From RGIG250 sp964540025 (GTDB taxonomy: Bacteria; Bacillota; Negativicutes; Selenomonadales; Selenomonadaceae): DNA of 26,615 nt. The position numbers and the translations under genes were made by a program. The stretch's first letter is position 1. Every line of letters begins with the position of its first letter. The notes below the pieces were generated by a model. It did not search any database. It worked only from the letters and a program-made list of their open reading frames with translations, and was not told the origin of the DNA. This document shows positions 7,887 to 15,352 of the stretch, piece after piece. The DNA lies in NCBI GenBank assembly GCA_964540025.1, contig CAZIKQ010000022.1, positions 1 to 26,615 of the forward strand. The letters are read 5' to 3'.

Positions 7887-8758
7887 TAGTTTTTCTTCAT
7901 TACCGCTACCCGGGGATGTCCGGCCAAATCCCGAACGATTTCAATTCCTGCCTGTTCATAGGCTCCTGCCTGCCTTGCCAGCTCAGCCACCGGCTCACCC
8001 TGCTCCGAGCCGATCTCCACCGCCAGAAAGCCTCCCGGCTCCAGATATTCGGGAGCCTCATTGATCAGGCGGCGGTAAAAGTCCAGCCCGTCCCGGCCGC
8101 CGCAGAGGGCCAGCGACGGTTCCGCCTGCACCTCCGGCGGCAGGGCGGCCATTTCTCCCTCGCTTATGTAGGGAGGATTTGACAAAATGGCGGTGAACTT
8201 CTCTCCCGGCTCCAGCGCCTGAAACAGGTCTCCCTGCCTGAGGGTTACCGGTTCACCGGCAGCCAGCTTCTCTTTATTACTCCCGGCCACGGCCAGCGCC
8301 CTGGGGGAAATGTCAGTGGCCGTTACCTGCGCCCGGCCCTTCATTTCCAGGGCAACGGTAATGGCGATGGCCCCCGTGCCGGTGCAGATATCCGCTACCC
8401 TCAGGACTCTGTCCGGGGGGTATTCCTTCAGCCGCCCCAAGGCGGTTTCTACCAAAATTTCCGTATCCGGCCGGGGAACCAGGGTGTCCCGGGTAACGGT
8501 GAAGTCCCGGCCGAAAAACTCCCGCCGCCCCAAAATATACGCCGCCGGCTCCCGTTTCCCCCGGCGGCGGACGAGCTCCCGGAATTCATCCAGCTCCGCC
8601 TCCTGCACCGGCTGGTCAAAGTGGGTATAAAGCTGTATCCGGGAAAGCCCCAGCACCTTGCCCAGCAGCAGCTCCGCATCAAGGCGGGAACTCTCTATGC
8701 CTTTTTTCTGAAAAAAATCCGCCGTAATGGCCAACAGCTCCGTAACGGTACGAGACAT
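7886..8758 (-). CDS. prmC: Peptide chain release factor N5-glutamine methyltransferase
   Basis: Methylates the glutamine of the GGQ motif of release factors, using S-adenosylmethionine, and so raises termination efficiency. The 290-residue protein has the N-terminal helical substrate-binding part (1-80), the SAM loop ADICTGTGAIAI (122-133) and the catalytic NPPY at 194-197, which contacts the target glutamine. Start: ATG at 8758, with AGGAG 7 nt upstream. Its substrate RF1 is encoded immediately upstream (prfA, 34 nt gap) and tsaC overlaps downstream, so all three sit in one translation-related operon. Confidence 0.97.
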   Translation of the reverse strand: MSRTVTELLAITADFFQKKGIESSRLDAELLLGKVLGLSRIQLYTHFDQPVQEAELDEFRELVRRRGKREPAAYILGRREFFGRDFTVTRDTLVPRPDTEILVETALGRLKEYPPDRVLRVADICTGTGAIAITVALEMKGRAQVTATDISPRALAVAGSNKEKLAAGEPVTLRQGDLFQALEPGEKFTAILSNPPYISEGEMAALPPEVQAEPSLALCGGRDGLDFYRRLINEAPEYLEPGGFLAVEIGSEQGEPVAELARQAGAYEQAGIEIVRDLAGHPRVAVMKKN

Positions 8759-8792
8759 ATAAAGGCTCCTGTCTTAATGATTCCCGGCCTGA

Positions 8793-9866
8793 TCAGCCGT
8801 GGTTCTTCTTCAGCCGCTCCGTCTGATCCGCCGTGATGAGGGCATTTATCAATTCATCCAAATCACCGGCAATAACATCCTCCAGCCGGTGAAGGGTAAG
8901 GCCGATGCGGTGGTCGGTGACCCGGCCCTGGGGAAAGTTGTAGGTGCGGATCCGCTGGCTCCGATCGCCGGTTCCAATCTGCTCCTTCCGCTCCCTGGCC
9001 AGGGCGTCGTTTTGCTCGGCCTGAAGCTTTTCATAGAGACGGGCCCGCAGCACCAGCATTGCCTTATCCTTATTTTTCCGCTGGGATTTTTCATCCTGAC
9101 AGGTTACCACCATCCCCGTGGGCAGATGAGTGATCCGGATGGCGGTTTCCGTCCGATTGACGTACTGGCCCCCGGCCCCGGAAGCGCAATAGGTGTCTAT
9201 CCGCAGCTCGTCCGGGCGGATATCCAGCTCCACTTCCCCAGCCTCCGGCAGGACCGCCACGGTGACCGCGCTTGTCTGGATCCTTCCCTGGGATTCAGTG
9301 GCGGGAACCCGCTGGACCCGATGGGTCCCCCGCTCGTATTTCATCCGGCTGAAAGCGCCGTACCCCTCGATGGAAAAGGATACTGATTTGAAGCCCCCCA
9401 GCTCCGTTTCGTTGGCCTCGATTATTTCCGTCTGCCAGCCCCGGCTCTCGGCATAGCGGGAGTACATCCGGAAAAGATCCGCCGCAAACAGGGCCGCCTC
9501 CTCCCCTCCAACGCCGCCCCGGATCTCCACGATCACGGATTTATCATCATTGGGATCCTTGGGCAGCAGCAGCCGGGGCAGATCCGCCTCGATCCTGTCC
9601 TTCTCTTCCCTGAGGGCCGACAGCTCATCCGCGGCCATATCCCGCAGCTCCCGGTCGGAGCCGCCGTCCTCCAGTATCGCCTTTGCTTCCTGGATTCCCC
9701 CGCTTATTTCCCGATACCGGGCGATGGTCCGGGCCACAGGTGCCAGGCTGGCGTGCTCCTGGGAAAGCTTCCGGTATTTTTCAATATCGGCGATGGTGGC
9801 CGGATCCGCCAGCAATGATTCCAGCTCCCGGTATTTTGACTCCACCTCGATAAGTCTGTCCAGCAT
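8793..9866 (-). CDS. prfA: Peptide chain release factor 1
   Basis: Recognises UAA/UAG stop codons and triggers hydrolysis of peptidyl-tRNA on the ribosome. The 357-residue length is standard. The PAT tripeptide at 188-190 (RVPATESQGR) identifies RF1 rather than RF2. The catalytic GGQ is at 232-234 within SGAGGQYVNRTETAIRITH. Domain 1 is helical (1-100). The ATG at 9866 follows the DUF1385 stop codon with no spacer, and GGGG 8 nt upstream lies inside that gene, so the two are translationally coupled. The downstream prmC product modifies this protein's GGQ. Confidence 0.98.
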   Translation of the reverse strand: MLDRLIEVESKYRELESLLADPATIADIEKYRKLSQEHASLAPVARTIARYREISGGIQEAKAILEDGGSDRELRDMAADELSALREEKDRIEADLPRLLLPKDPNDDKSVIVEIRGGVGGEEAALFAADLFRMYSRYAESRGWQTEIIEANETELGGFKSVSFSIEGYGAFSRMKYERGTHRVQRVPATESQGRIQTSAVTVAVLPEAGEVELDIRPDELRIDTYCASGAGGQYVNRTETAIRITHLPTGMVVTCQDEKSQRKNKDKAMLVLRARLYEKLQAEQNDALARERKEQIGTGDRSQRIRTYNFPQGRVTDHRIGLTLHRLEDVIAGDLDELINALITADQTERLKKNHG

Positions 9867-10835
9867 TTATTTTTCCCCCATCGCTTCTGCCGTCACGGCC
9901 GTTCCGAAATCGCCGGCCGCCACCGCCTCCCCATACCGCAGGCCGGCGTAATTTCCGCTGCCGGAGGGTATATCCTCCCGGGCCAGTACGGCCTTGAGAG
10001 ATTCAATGGCTACCTCCACCATTTCATCTCCCGGCTCATTGGTAGTCAGCCGCTGGAGCCAAAGCCCCGGCAGGATAAAAATATGCATCAGGCCATTTGG
10101 GTGCTTGCCCGCCAGCCTTATGAGCTCGTAGGAAATACCGGCGATCACCGGCAGCAGCACCACCCGGCTGATGATCCGCTCCGCCAGGCCGGGCCAGCCT
10201 AAAAAGGCAAAAACGAAAATGCTCACGATCATAACGATGAGCAGAAAAGCCGTGCCACAGCGGGGATGAAAGCGGGAACATTTCTGAACGTTCGCTACCG
10301 TGAGGGCCTCGCCCTTTTCAAAGCAGTGGATCGTCTTGTGCTCCGCCCCGTGATACTGGAACACCCGGTATATTCCCTCCATGCGGGATATGGAGAATAT
10401 GTAAGCAAGAAATACCGCCAGTCTCAGACAGCCCTCAAAAATATTCAGGTAAAGGGGGTCCTCGGAAACGGCGTGAAACATTTTCACTCCATAGGTGGGA
10501 ACGGCAATGAACAGCACCGCCGCCAGCAGGAAGGCGAAGATCATGGTCATGGCCACCTCCCCGTCAGTCATCTCCTCCTCATCCTCTCCCGCCATCCGGG
10601 CGGAATAGGACAGGGAGCGCATTCCCAGCACCAGGGATTCCCCCAGGGACACTACCCCCCGAAGGAATGGGGCCCGGAAAATGGGGTACCGATCCCCCAG
10701 GCTCTCCACCGCCTTTACCTGAACGGCTATATGGCCGTTGGCTTCACGGACGGCTGTGGCCACGCTGCCGGGAGCCCTCATCATGACTCCCTCGATGACC
10801 GCCTGTCCGCCTACGGTTGGTTTGTTATCTGACAT
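9867..10835 (-). CDS. DUF1385 family membrane protein (YqhQ-like)
   Basis: This 322-residue integral membrane protein has the DUF1385 N-terminal signature VGGQAVIEGVMMRAPG (about 7-22). The middle of the family follows, with QYHGAEHKTIHCFEKGE and CSRFHPRCGTAFLLIVMI. Hydrophobic segments lie near 97-120, 135-152, 195-215 and 222-240. The histidine-rich HGAEHK / FHPRCGT core suggests metal binding or catalysis, but the function is unknown. It is the regular neighbour of rpmE and prfA in Firmicutes, and its stop abuts the prfA start. Start: ATG at 10835, with GGAGAGG upstream. The C-terminal 35 residues (Gly/Ala-rich) are less conserved in character. Confidence 0.93.
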   Translation of the reverse strand: MSDNKPTVGGQAVIEGVMMRAPGSVATAVREANGHIAVQVKAVESLGDRYPIFRAPFLRGVVSLGESLVLGMRSLSYSARMAGEDEEEMTDGEVAMTMIFAFLLAAVLFIAVPTYGVKMFHAVSEDPLYLNIFEGCLRLAVFLAYIFSISRMEGIYRVFQYHGAEHKTIHCFEKGEALTVANVQKCSRFHPRCGTAFLLIVMIVSIFVFAFLGWPGLAERIISRVVLLPVIAGISYELIRLAGKHPNGLMHIFILPGLWLQRLTTNEPGDEMVEVAIESLKAVLAREDIPSGSGNYAGLRYGEAVAAGDFGTAVTAEAMGEK

Positions 10836-11016
10836 TTATATACCTCTCCGTTGCATTCAATATTTATTGTAATGGTTTATTTTACCACAAAGCCGGTTAA
10901 GTTCCTAGAGCGGCCGGAAAAATAAGACAGCCGGACATTTTTTCGAGCTGGCTCGCTGAAAAAATAAAAACGACAGCCAAGTAATTATTTTTAGCCGCCC
11001 CGCTGAACCGGCGCAA
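10836..11016. other. Intergenic region between DUF1385 gene and rpmE terminator
   Basis: No gene is visible in this AT-richer stretch. It should hold the promoter of the DUF1385-prfA-prmC-tsaC operon, but I could not find a convincing -35/-10 pair; TAAAAT near 10877 and TACAAT near 10864 are candidates without a good -35. A perfect CGAGC-TG-GCTCG inverted repeat (10944-10955) is flanked by TTTTTT before and AAAAAA after. That is the reverse of a terminator layout on either strand. Confidence 0.5.
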
Positions 11017-11045
11017 ACAAAAAGACTGCCGCAAAAGCGGCAGTC
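11017..11045 (-). terminator. Intrinsic terminator of rpmE
   Basis: GACTGCCGC (11024-11032) and GCGGCAGTC (11037-11045) form a perfect 9-bp stem with a 4-nt loop. On the minus strand TTTTT follows at 11019-11023. It lies 33 nt past the rpmE stop and separates rpmE from the DUF1385-prfA operon. Confidence 0.92.
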
Positions 11046-11078
11046 CCTGATGACTGAATGAAGCCGGTAAATTGGAAT

Positions 11079-11279
11079 TTACTTGCGGCCATAACGCTTG
11101 TTGAACTTCTCGATCCGGCCGCCGGCCGCTACGTCACGCTGACGTCCGGTGAAGAACGGATGGCACTTGGAGCACACGTCTACACGGAGCTCGGTGGCAG
11201 TGGAGCCAGTCATGAAAGTATTGCCGCAGCCGCAGGTAACCTTGCATTCCTGGTACTTGGGATGAATTCCTTCGCGCAT
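11079..11279 (-). CDS. rpmE: 50S ribosomal protein L31
   Basis: A small ribosomal protein at the interface of the subunits. The 66-residue product starts MREGIHPKYQECKVTCGCGNTF and ends HPFFTGRQRDVAAGGRIEKFNKRYG, the canonical L31 layout. It retains the zinc-binding cysteines of the C+ type (CGC near 16-18 and CSKC near 37-40). I start it at ATG 11279 (GAGAGG 8 nt upstream). An upstream in-frame extension to 11405 runs through the leader RNA and has no homology. It is monocistronic, with its own promoter and terminator. Confidence 0.97.
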   Translation of the reverse strand: MREGIHPKYQECKVTCGCGNTFMTGSTATELRVDVCSKCHPFFTGRQRDVAAGGRIEKFNKRYGRK

Positions 11280-11285
11280 TATTAA

Positions 11286-11370
11286 CACCTCTCTTTTCCC
11301 CGGTTGGGAGTGATACAAGCCCGCTCTGCGCAGACTTGGTGCCAAGCTTCCCGTTTTGGGGAAAAGCCGG
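11286..11370 (-). promoter_or_regulatory. Foldable rpmE leader (candidate L31 autoregulatory RNA)
   Basis: In the leader of about 130 nt, CTTTTCCCC and GGGGAAAAG (plus strand 11358-11366 and 11293-11301) can pair perfectly over 9 bp. They enclose two smaller palindromes, CTTG-GTGC-CAAG (11335-11346) and TCTGCGCAGA (11325-11334). The closing strand of the outer stem is directly followed by the GAGAGG ribosome site. Structured L31 leaders are known in several bacterial groups. A feedback role here is inferred. Confidence 0.5.
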
Positions 11371-11416
11371 TCATTTGTCTTGTAAACAGACGACAATTCG
11401 TCCATTACGGGTATTC

Positions 11417-11445
11417 ACTATAGCATAGGCAGCAGACTAATGCAA
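11417..11445 (-). promoter_or_regulatory. Sigma-A promoter for rpmE
   Basis: On the minus strand TTGCAT (11440-11445) and TATAGT (11417-11422) are separated by 17 nt. This predicts a leader of about 130 nt in front of rpmE. Confidence 0.7.
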
Positions 11446-11455
11446 GAAAAATTTC

Positions 11456-11655
11456 TTATACCGCCGATTTCGCTATTCCTTTTTTTCGCCTGCATCTCAC
11501 GATGTACACCTTGGGAGTCGCTATAGGGTTCGCCGGCAGCTGCTCCCCTCCTGGACTTTCACCACAGATTACAGGAGTGTCGGTACCAACCTTTGCCTTC
11601 GTCGCAAACGAATTTTTACGAAGCCGCAATAGCATTTGCACATTAGAGAATCATA
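11456..11655 (-). ncRNA. Putative structured non-coding RNA, class not identified
   Basis: This 200-nt stretch starts directly after the exported-protein stop codon and has no convincing gene; a 61-codon ORF through it has no ribosome site or family. On the minus strand it contains four features in series. First, TTGC-(GG)-CTTCGT pairs with ACGAAG-GCAA (10 bp with a bulge). Second, CTCCTG pairs with CAGGAG, enclosing GGTGAAAGTCC. Third, GGGAG pairs with CTCCC, enclosing CAGCTGCCGGCGAACC. Fourth, CATC-GTGA-GATG is a stem with a GNRA-type tetraloop. TTGG...CCAA could close elements two and three. The GGTGAAAGTCC string and GNRA loop recall group II intron or HEARO/omega-RNA-like elements, but I cannot assign a class. 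It could also be the 3' UTR of the upstream gene. Confidence 0.45.
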
Positions 11656-12582
11656 TTAGAACGCGCCTGGGTCGGCGGGCGGCTTCGGAAAGGAGAGTTT
11701 TCTCTGCCGCATCAGTTTGTACTGGATCAAAATGGCGGGGTCGGTTTTGACGGCGCGCCGATAGGTTATACCCGCCTTTACTTTCGGGTAGGCATCGCGG
11801 TCGAGTTTCGACGGGTTGGGATCGTGCTCGTAATTATAGACAAATTCGATTTCTCTGATGCGCGCGTCGATTTCCTGCGGGTAGGCATCGAGCGTCCATA
11901 TTTCCACCGGTTCAACGCGCCAGCAGCCCGGCCTGTCGTCCGTCATGTATTCCGCGTGGCTGTAAAACTCCGCAATGAGCTTTGCATTGGACGCGTTCAA
12001 CGGGTGGGTGCATTCATACCTGATCCAATCGGGCGACTCCGACGCATCTCTCGGCGGCCAGGGGTCAAGGAGCGTCGCGGGGACGGCGCCCTGGTATTCA
12101 AACGGCCAGCTGGTGGTACTCGGCAGCGAACCCACGGGGCCGTCAGGGGAGACGCCGTAGATCGGCGCGTCTTCTTTTGGGTTGTCCTCCCCGTCGATAA
12201 ACGTGCCGACGCGCCCTTCCTTCATGCCATAATTGACCCAGTGGGCGTAGAGTTTTGCCGCGTCGTAGCCATAGGCGGCCTTGAGGTCGGGGTAGACGTT
12301 CGCGTAGGCACGGTAGTCGAACGTGTCGTACGTTCCGCGCTGCGGGTTTTTCGCCCTGTAGTCCATGCCGCCTTTGGCGGCGTTGGGCACGGACGGTATG
12401 GACGGTACGGACGGTACGGACGGGGCGGATTTTTTGCCCGGTATCTTTTTCAGCGCCTTGCCCGCTTCTCTGGCGATGCTCCCCCATACCGACGCCGCCT
12501 CCGTTGACGGCGCCGTAAGGGGCAAGATCAACATCAGCGCGGCGGCAATGAAGCAACAGGCGGTTTTGAAGCGTTTCATCAT
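11656..12582 (-). CDS. Exported protein with a YPDL...YGxKEGR surface-protein repeat
   Basis: This 308-residue protein has a Sec signal peptide (1-30, likely cut after STEAA). A Pro/Ser/Val repeat follows (SVPSVPSIPSVP, about 55-66). One copy of a module then runs from about 87 to 126, with FDYRAYANVYPDLKAAYGYD and YAHWVNYGMKEGR. This module is found, usually in several copies, in secreted and cell-wall-associated Firmicutes proteins. The C-terminal 170 residues are not recognised. They are rich in Trp, Tyr and Pro and contain two cysteines (about 191 and 220) that could pair outside the cell. Start: ATG at 12582, AAAGGA 9 nt upstream. It looks compositionally different from neighbours (many GCG/ACG/GTCG triplets), suggesting acquisition. 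Function unknown. Confidence 0.8.
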   Translation of the reverse strand: MMKRFKTACCFIAAALMLILPLTAPSTEAASVWGSIAREAGKALKKIPGKKSAPSVPSVPSIPSVPNAAKGGMDYRAKNPQRGTYDTFDYRAYANVYPDLKAAYGYDAAKLYAHWVNYGMKEGRVGTFIDGEDNPKEDAPIYGVSPDGPVGSLPSTTSWPFEYQGAVPATLLDPWPPRDASESPDWIRYECTHPLNASNAKLIAEFYSHAEYMTDDRPGCWRVEPVEIWTLDAYPQEIDARIREIEFVYNYEHDPNPSKLDRDAYPKVKAGITYRRAVKTDPAILIQYKLMRQRKLSFPKPPADPGAF

Positions 12583-12630
12583 GACGGTTCATCCTTTCAT
12601 GTTTATCAGACTTTATCCCTCATTAGTAAA

Positions 12631-12660
12631 AGTATAACATATAATATTGCTTTTAACCAA
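12631..12660 (-). promoter_or_regulatory. Promoter of the exported-protein gene
   Basis: On the minus strand TTGGTT (12655-12660) and TATACT (12631-12636) are 18 nt apart, 48 nt upstream of the start codon. The hexamers and spacing are identical to those of the promoter upstream of the hybrid kinase (19767-19796). Confidence 0.6.
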
Positions 12661-12710
12661 TCCCTTATGAAGCACGCCCAAAATATGGCGTTAGCAGAGC
12701 TGGCAGAAAA

Positions 12711-12748
12711 TTAAAAAAAAGCCGCCGCACATTCCGTGCGGCGGCTTT
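12711..12748 (-). terminator. Intrinsic terminator of the zinc-ribbon gene
   Basis: AAAGCCGCCGCAC (12718-12730) pairs perfectly with GTGCGGCGGCTTT (12736-12748) around a 5-nt loop. On the minus strand an eight-T run follows. It lies 25 nt past the zinc-ribbon stop codon. Confidence 0.93.
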
Positions 12749-12773
12749 AGTCCCGGCAATTTCAATCGATGGC

Positions 12774-13055
12774 TCAGCGGCGATGGTTGCTGAAGCAGTC
12801 CCGGCAGTATACGGGACGATCATCCTTCGGCTGGAAGGGGACCTGAGTCTCCTTGCCGCAATCAGCGCAAATAACGGTGAAGAGCTCGCGCTGGGCCCCG
12901 CCGTCACGCTGACGGCGGCGCTTATCACGGCAGTCACGGCAGCGAACCGGCTCGTTTTCAAAGCCCTTCTCCTGGTAAAATGCCTGTTCACCGGCGGAGA
13001 AAATAAAGTCGTTGCCACAATCTTTGCATTTCAATGTCTTATCCTGGAATTCCAT
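12774..13055 (-). CDS. Double zinc-ribbon protein
   Basis: This 93-residue protein has two four-cysteine sites. The first is C10-x2-C13 with C39-x2-C42, in the pattern DKTLKCKDCGNDFIFSAGEQ ... EPVRCRDCR of the 'probable zinc-binding domain' family. The second is C63-x2-C66 with C84-x2-C87, in CADCGKETQVPFQP ... RPVYCRDCF. A basic stretch (KRRRQR) joins them. This suggests nucleic acid or protein binding in the cytoplasm; no function is established. I start at ATG 13055 (AAGGGG 9 nt upstream), where family similarity begins, rather than at an in-frame start at 13088. It carries its own strong terminator. Confidence 0.9.
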   Translation of the reverse strand: MEFQDKTLKCKDCGNDFIFSAGEQAFYQEKGFENEPVRCRDCRDKRRRQRDGGAQRELFTVICADCGKETQVPFQPKDDRPVYCRDCFSNHRR

Positions 13056-13154
13056 GTAACTAATCCCCTTACTTTTTTCTTGAACCATCTTTTTTAAGGC
13101 TACCGCGGCTTCGCGAAAGGAAAACCCTGCCGAAATCCGAGGAATCGCTCCGCA

Positions 13155-13343
13155 TCAGACGGCGATATCCACCTGCGTACCCAGATTCGGATCAAGGCTG
13201 CCTGAGACCAATGATAAAAGCGCATCCATACTCTCGTCTGCCGAATCCATGCTCATCTTCAACACAGAGATGCCGAGTTCCTGCTGTGTCGTCATCATAT
13301 TAAGACCTACGCTCATAGACGCAATGCTCATCGTCAAATCCAT
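13155..13343 (-). CDS. YjfB-like putative motility protein
   Basis: This 62-residue protein reads MDLTMSIASMSVGLNMMTTQQELGISVLKMSMD and ends NLGTQVDIAV. The DI-SMS-x2-QA-like opening, central 'ELGISVLKMSMD' and terminal hydrophobic tail match the short YjfB family. This is annotated as putative motility protein because the Bacillus member is expressed with flagellar genes; its molecular role is unknown. Start: ATG at 13343 preceded by GAGAGGTGAAGG. It has its own promoter at 13387-13415. No other flagellar gene lies in the window, so a motility role here rests on family only. Confidence 0.82.
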   Translation of the reverse strand: MDLTMSIASMSVGLNMMTTQQELGISVLKMSMDSADESMDALLSLVSGSLDPNLGTQVDIAV

Positions 13344-13386
13344 TCAACCTTCACCTCTCTCCTGCTGCGCATATAAATCACTATGA

Positions 13387-13415
13387 ATTATAACCTGATT
13401 TAATGAAAATAGCAA
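13387..13415 (-). promoter_or_regulatory. Sigma-A promoter for the YjfB-like gene
   Basis: On the minus strand TTGCTA (13410-13415) and a perfect TATAAT (13387-13392) lie 17 nt apart, 43 nt before the start codon. The pattern is vegetative rather than the flagellar sigma-28 type. Confidence 0.65.
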
Positions 13416-13422
13416 CAAAAAA

Positions 13423-15249
13423 CTACCCCGGCAAAAATTTTTCTTTATAAGCCCGGCGGCAGAGAGCTTCCATTGCCGCGGCATACCGTTTCCCGTCCAT
13501 CAGGGGCGATTGCTCCATCCGGCTCCGCAAATTCCTTCGGTAATCATCGAGCCGCTGTCTGTCCCCGGCCAATCGGACGGCCAGGGAAATATATTCCTTC
13601 CCGCTGGCGGAGATAAGCTCCGGACAGCCTGCGGCAAAGAGAAGGGACGCTCCCACCCTGGCCGCCGGGCTGTGCCCGGCCAGGGTCACCACCGGCACCC
13701 CCATGTAAAGGGCTTCACAGGTGGTTGCCCCGCCGTTATAGGGCTCCGTGTCCAAAGCAATATCGATATCCCCGTAGGTTTTCAGATAGTCCGGGGAATA
13801 GGGCCGGCACTCGATCCGGGCCGTATCAAACCCCAAAGCCCCAAACCGGCGGAGGATGAACTGACGGCCGGTAAAATTCGGCAGGGAGGCCAGCTTATCC
13901 TGAAGGATGAGCCGGGATTCCGGCGCTTTCTCCATGATGGTCCGCCACAGAAGCAGCGTCCTGTCTGTAATCTTTGCGTAGTTATTGAGGCAGCCAAAGG
14001 TTATGCGCTTCCCCGACCGGGCAGCCGGCGCGGCGGGCAGCGGCATCTCCTCTACCGGGGCGTAGCAAAACAGCGGATAGAAATCATGCTGCCTCTCCTG
14101 AGGCGGTATCCCCTCATCAACGTACAGCAGCTTCTCGCTGAAAGCCTTCTGCATCCGGCTTTCCCGGGCCCGGCTGTCCGCCGCCGGGGCCGGGGTCATT
14201 ATCCGATCCGTCAGGTGATAGTCCACCGCCGCCAGCCCTGACGTATGGAGAAATCCCAGCCCCGATAAGATCACCGGAGCCGGCCGGAAGGCCAGTACCG
14301 GCAGGGCATTTTCCTGAGAATGACCGGACAGATCCACCAGCGCGTCCAGCTTGTCCTCTGCTATCCGCCTGGCTGTCTGCTCCGGGTTCATTCCCGCCAC
14401 GTCGGTAAAGGCCGCTCCCAGGCGGCGCAGCTTGCGGGTCACCTGATCCCCCTCCCCGGTCATATAGGCAAAGACCACCGTGTTTTTTCGGTCGAACCAG
14501 CGAAGGAGCGGGGCCAGAAAATATCCCATGGCATGATGGCGGAAGTCCCGGGAAATGTAGCCTATCCGGATCGCTCTCAGTCTCTCCGCCCGCTGCTTCG
14601 CCAAACGGGCCGGCTCCGGCTGGCAGACGGGACGGCCGGACACTGTAACCGGCGGAGTACCGGCAAAAAAATTATTGTAGACGCCGCTGAGGGCCAGCTC
14701 CCGGTCAGCGGCCGGAGGGTTGTAAGCCGTGAGAAACAGCGCCTTGCTGTATAATTCCGCTTTCATCCCATCCTTCTCCGCCAGCCGGGAGGCGTCGAAC
14801 AGCCTCTCCGCCGCTCCGGCGGCGTCCCCCAGCAGGTAGCAGGCATCGGCCAAATACCTGTCCAGCCTGACCCGGGTACATTTATCGTAGCCGGTCTGGG
14901 GCTGTCTGACGGATGGCTGGCGCAGGGCGGCCTCCAACCGGAGCACCGCCGGTTTCATATCAAAGCGGGAAAGCTCCAGGAGGGCCCGGACAAATTCTCC
15001 CCGGCAATGGAAGCCTCCCCCGCCGGTCCTCGCGGCGGCCTCCGTCAGCTGACCAAGATAATCCTCCGCCGCGGCCGTATCTCCCCGATAGAAGAACAGC
15101 TCCGCCGCAAAGGCCAGGGTGTCCGGGTCCCGGGAAAACTGCGCCGCAGTCAATATTTCCCTTAGGGCGTTCATGGCTCCGGTAACGTTGCCCAAATTCA
15201 AAAAATTCTCCGCAGCAGCCAGCCACTCCAGCTTTTCCGCAATGGTCAT
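13423..15249 (-). CDS. GT41-family (OGT/SPINDLY-like) glycosyltransferase
   Basis: This 608-residue cytoplasmic protein has an N-terminal helical-repeat region (about 1-200, TPR-like pattern such as AEDYLGQLTEAAA and AERLFDASRLAEK). A bipartite catalytic region follows. RIGYISRDFRHHAMGYFLAPLL (about 227-248) is the N-catalytic half. The C-catalytic half includes KRITFGCLNNYAKITDRTLLLW and DIDIALDTEPYNGGATTCEALYMGVPVVTLAG, the nucleotide-sugar site. By family it should transfer a sugar from a nucleotide donor to Ser/Thr of proteins; donor and target are unknown. Start: ATG at 15249 behind GGGG-rich sequence. It lies between dGTPase and the motility-like gene, so a cell-surface or flagellar protein is a possible but unproven target. 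Confidence 0.88.
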   Translation of the reverse strand: MTIAEKLEWLAAAENFLNLGNVTGAMNALREILTAAQFSRDPDTLAFAAELFFYRGDTAAAEDYLGQLTEAAARTGGGGFHCRGEFVRALLELSRFDMKPAVLRLEAALRQPSVRQPQTGYDKCTRVRLDRYLADACYLLGDAAGAAERLFDASRLAEKDGMKAELYSKALFLTAYNPPAADRELALSGVYNNFFAGTPPVTVSGRPVCQPEPARLAKQRAERLRAIRIGYISRDFRHHAMGYFLAPLLRWFDRKNTVVFAYMTGEGDQVTRKLRRLGAAFTDVAGMNPEQTARRIAEDKLDALVDLSGHSQENALPVLAFRPAPVILSGLGFLHTSGLAAVDYHLTDRIMTPAPAADSRARESRMQKAFSEKLLYVDEGIPPQERQHDFYPLFCYAPVEEMPLPAAPAARSGKRITFGCLNNYAKITDRTLLLWRTIMEKAPESRLILQDKLASLPNFTGRQFILRRFGALGFDTARIECRPYSPDYLKTYGDIDIALDTEPYNGGATTCEALYMGVPVVTLAGHSPAARVGASLLFAAGCPELISASGKEYISLAVRLAGDRQRLDDYRRNLRSRMEQSPLMDGKRYAAAMEALCRRAYKEKFLPG

Positions 15250-15352
15250 GACCCCGCCCCCTTTCCGGTTTTTCTTTCTCCCCTGCGACTATCGGACAGA
15301 TCAAGCCGTCAGGCAAGGAAATTCTTTTTTCGCCCCGCCTTTCAGTCCCGCG

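Noticed and set aside
9160..9175. RF1 catalytic loop reads GGQY rather than the common GGQH
   Set aside because: The position after GGQ varies among bacterial release factors and GGQ itself is intact, so this is not evidence of altered function.
10938..10964. Inverted repeat CGAGC-TG-GCTCG with flanking T and A runs
   Set aside because: The A/T runs are on the wrong sides for an intrinsic terminator in either direction, and no other role is supported.
11456..11641. 61-codon minus-strand frame in the structured-RNA region
   Set aside because: No ribosome site, and the hairpins explain the sequence better than coding.
12369..12423. Tandem GACGGTATG/GACGGTACG-type DNA repeat
   Set aside because: It is the coding sequence of the Pro-Ser-Val repeat in the exported protein, not an independent element.
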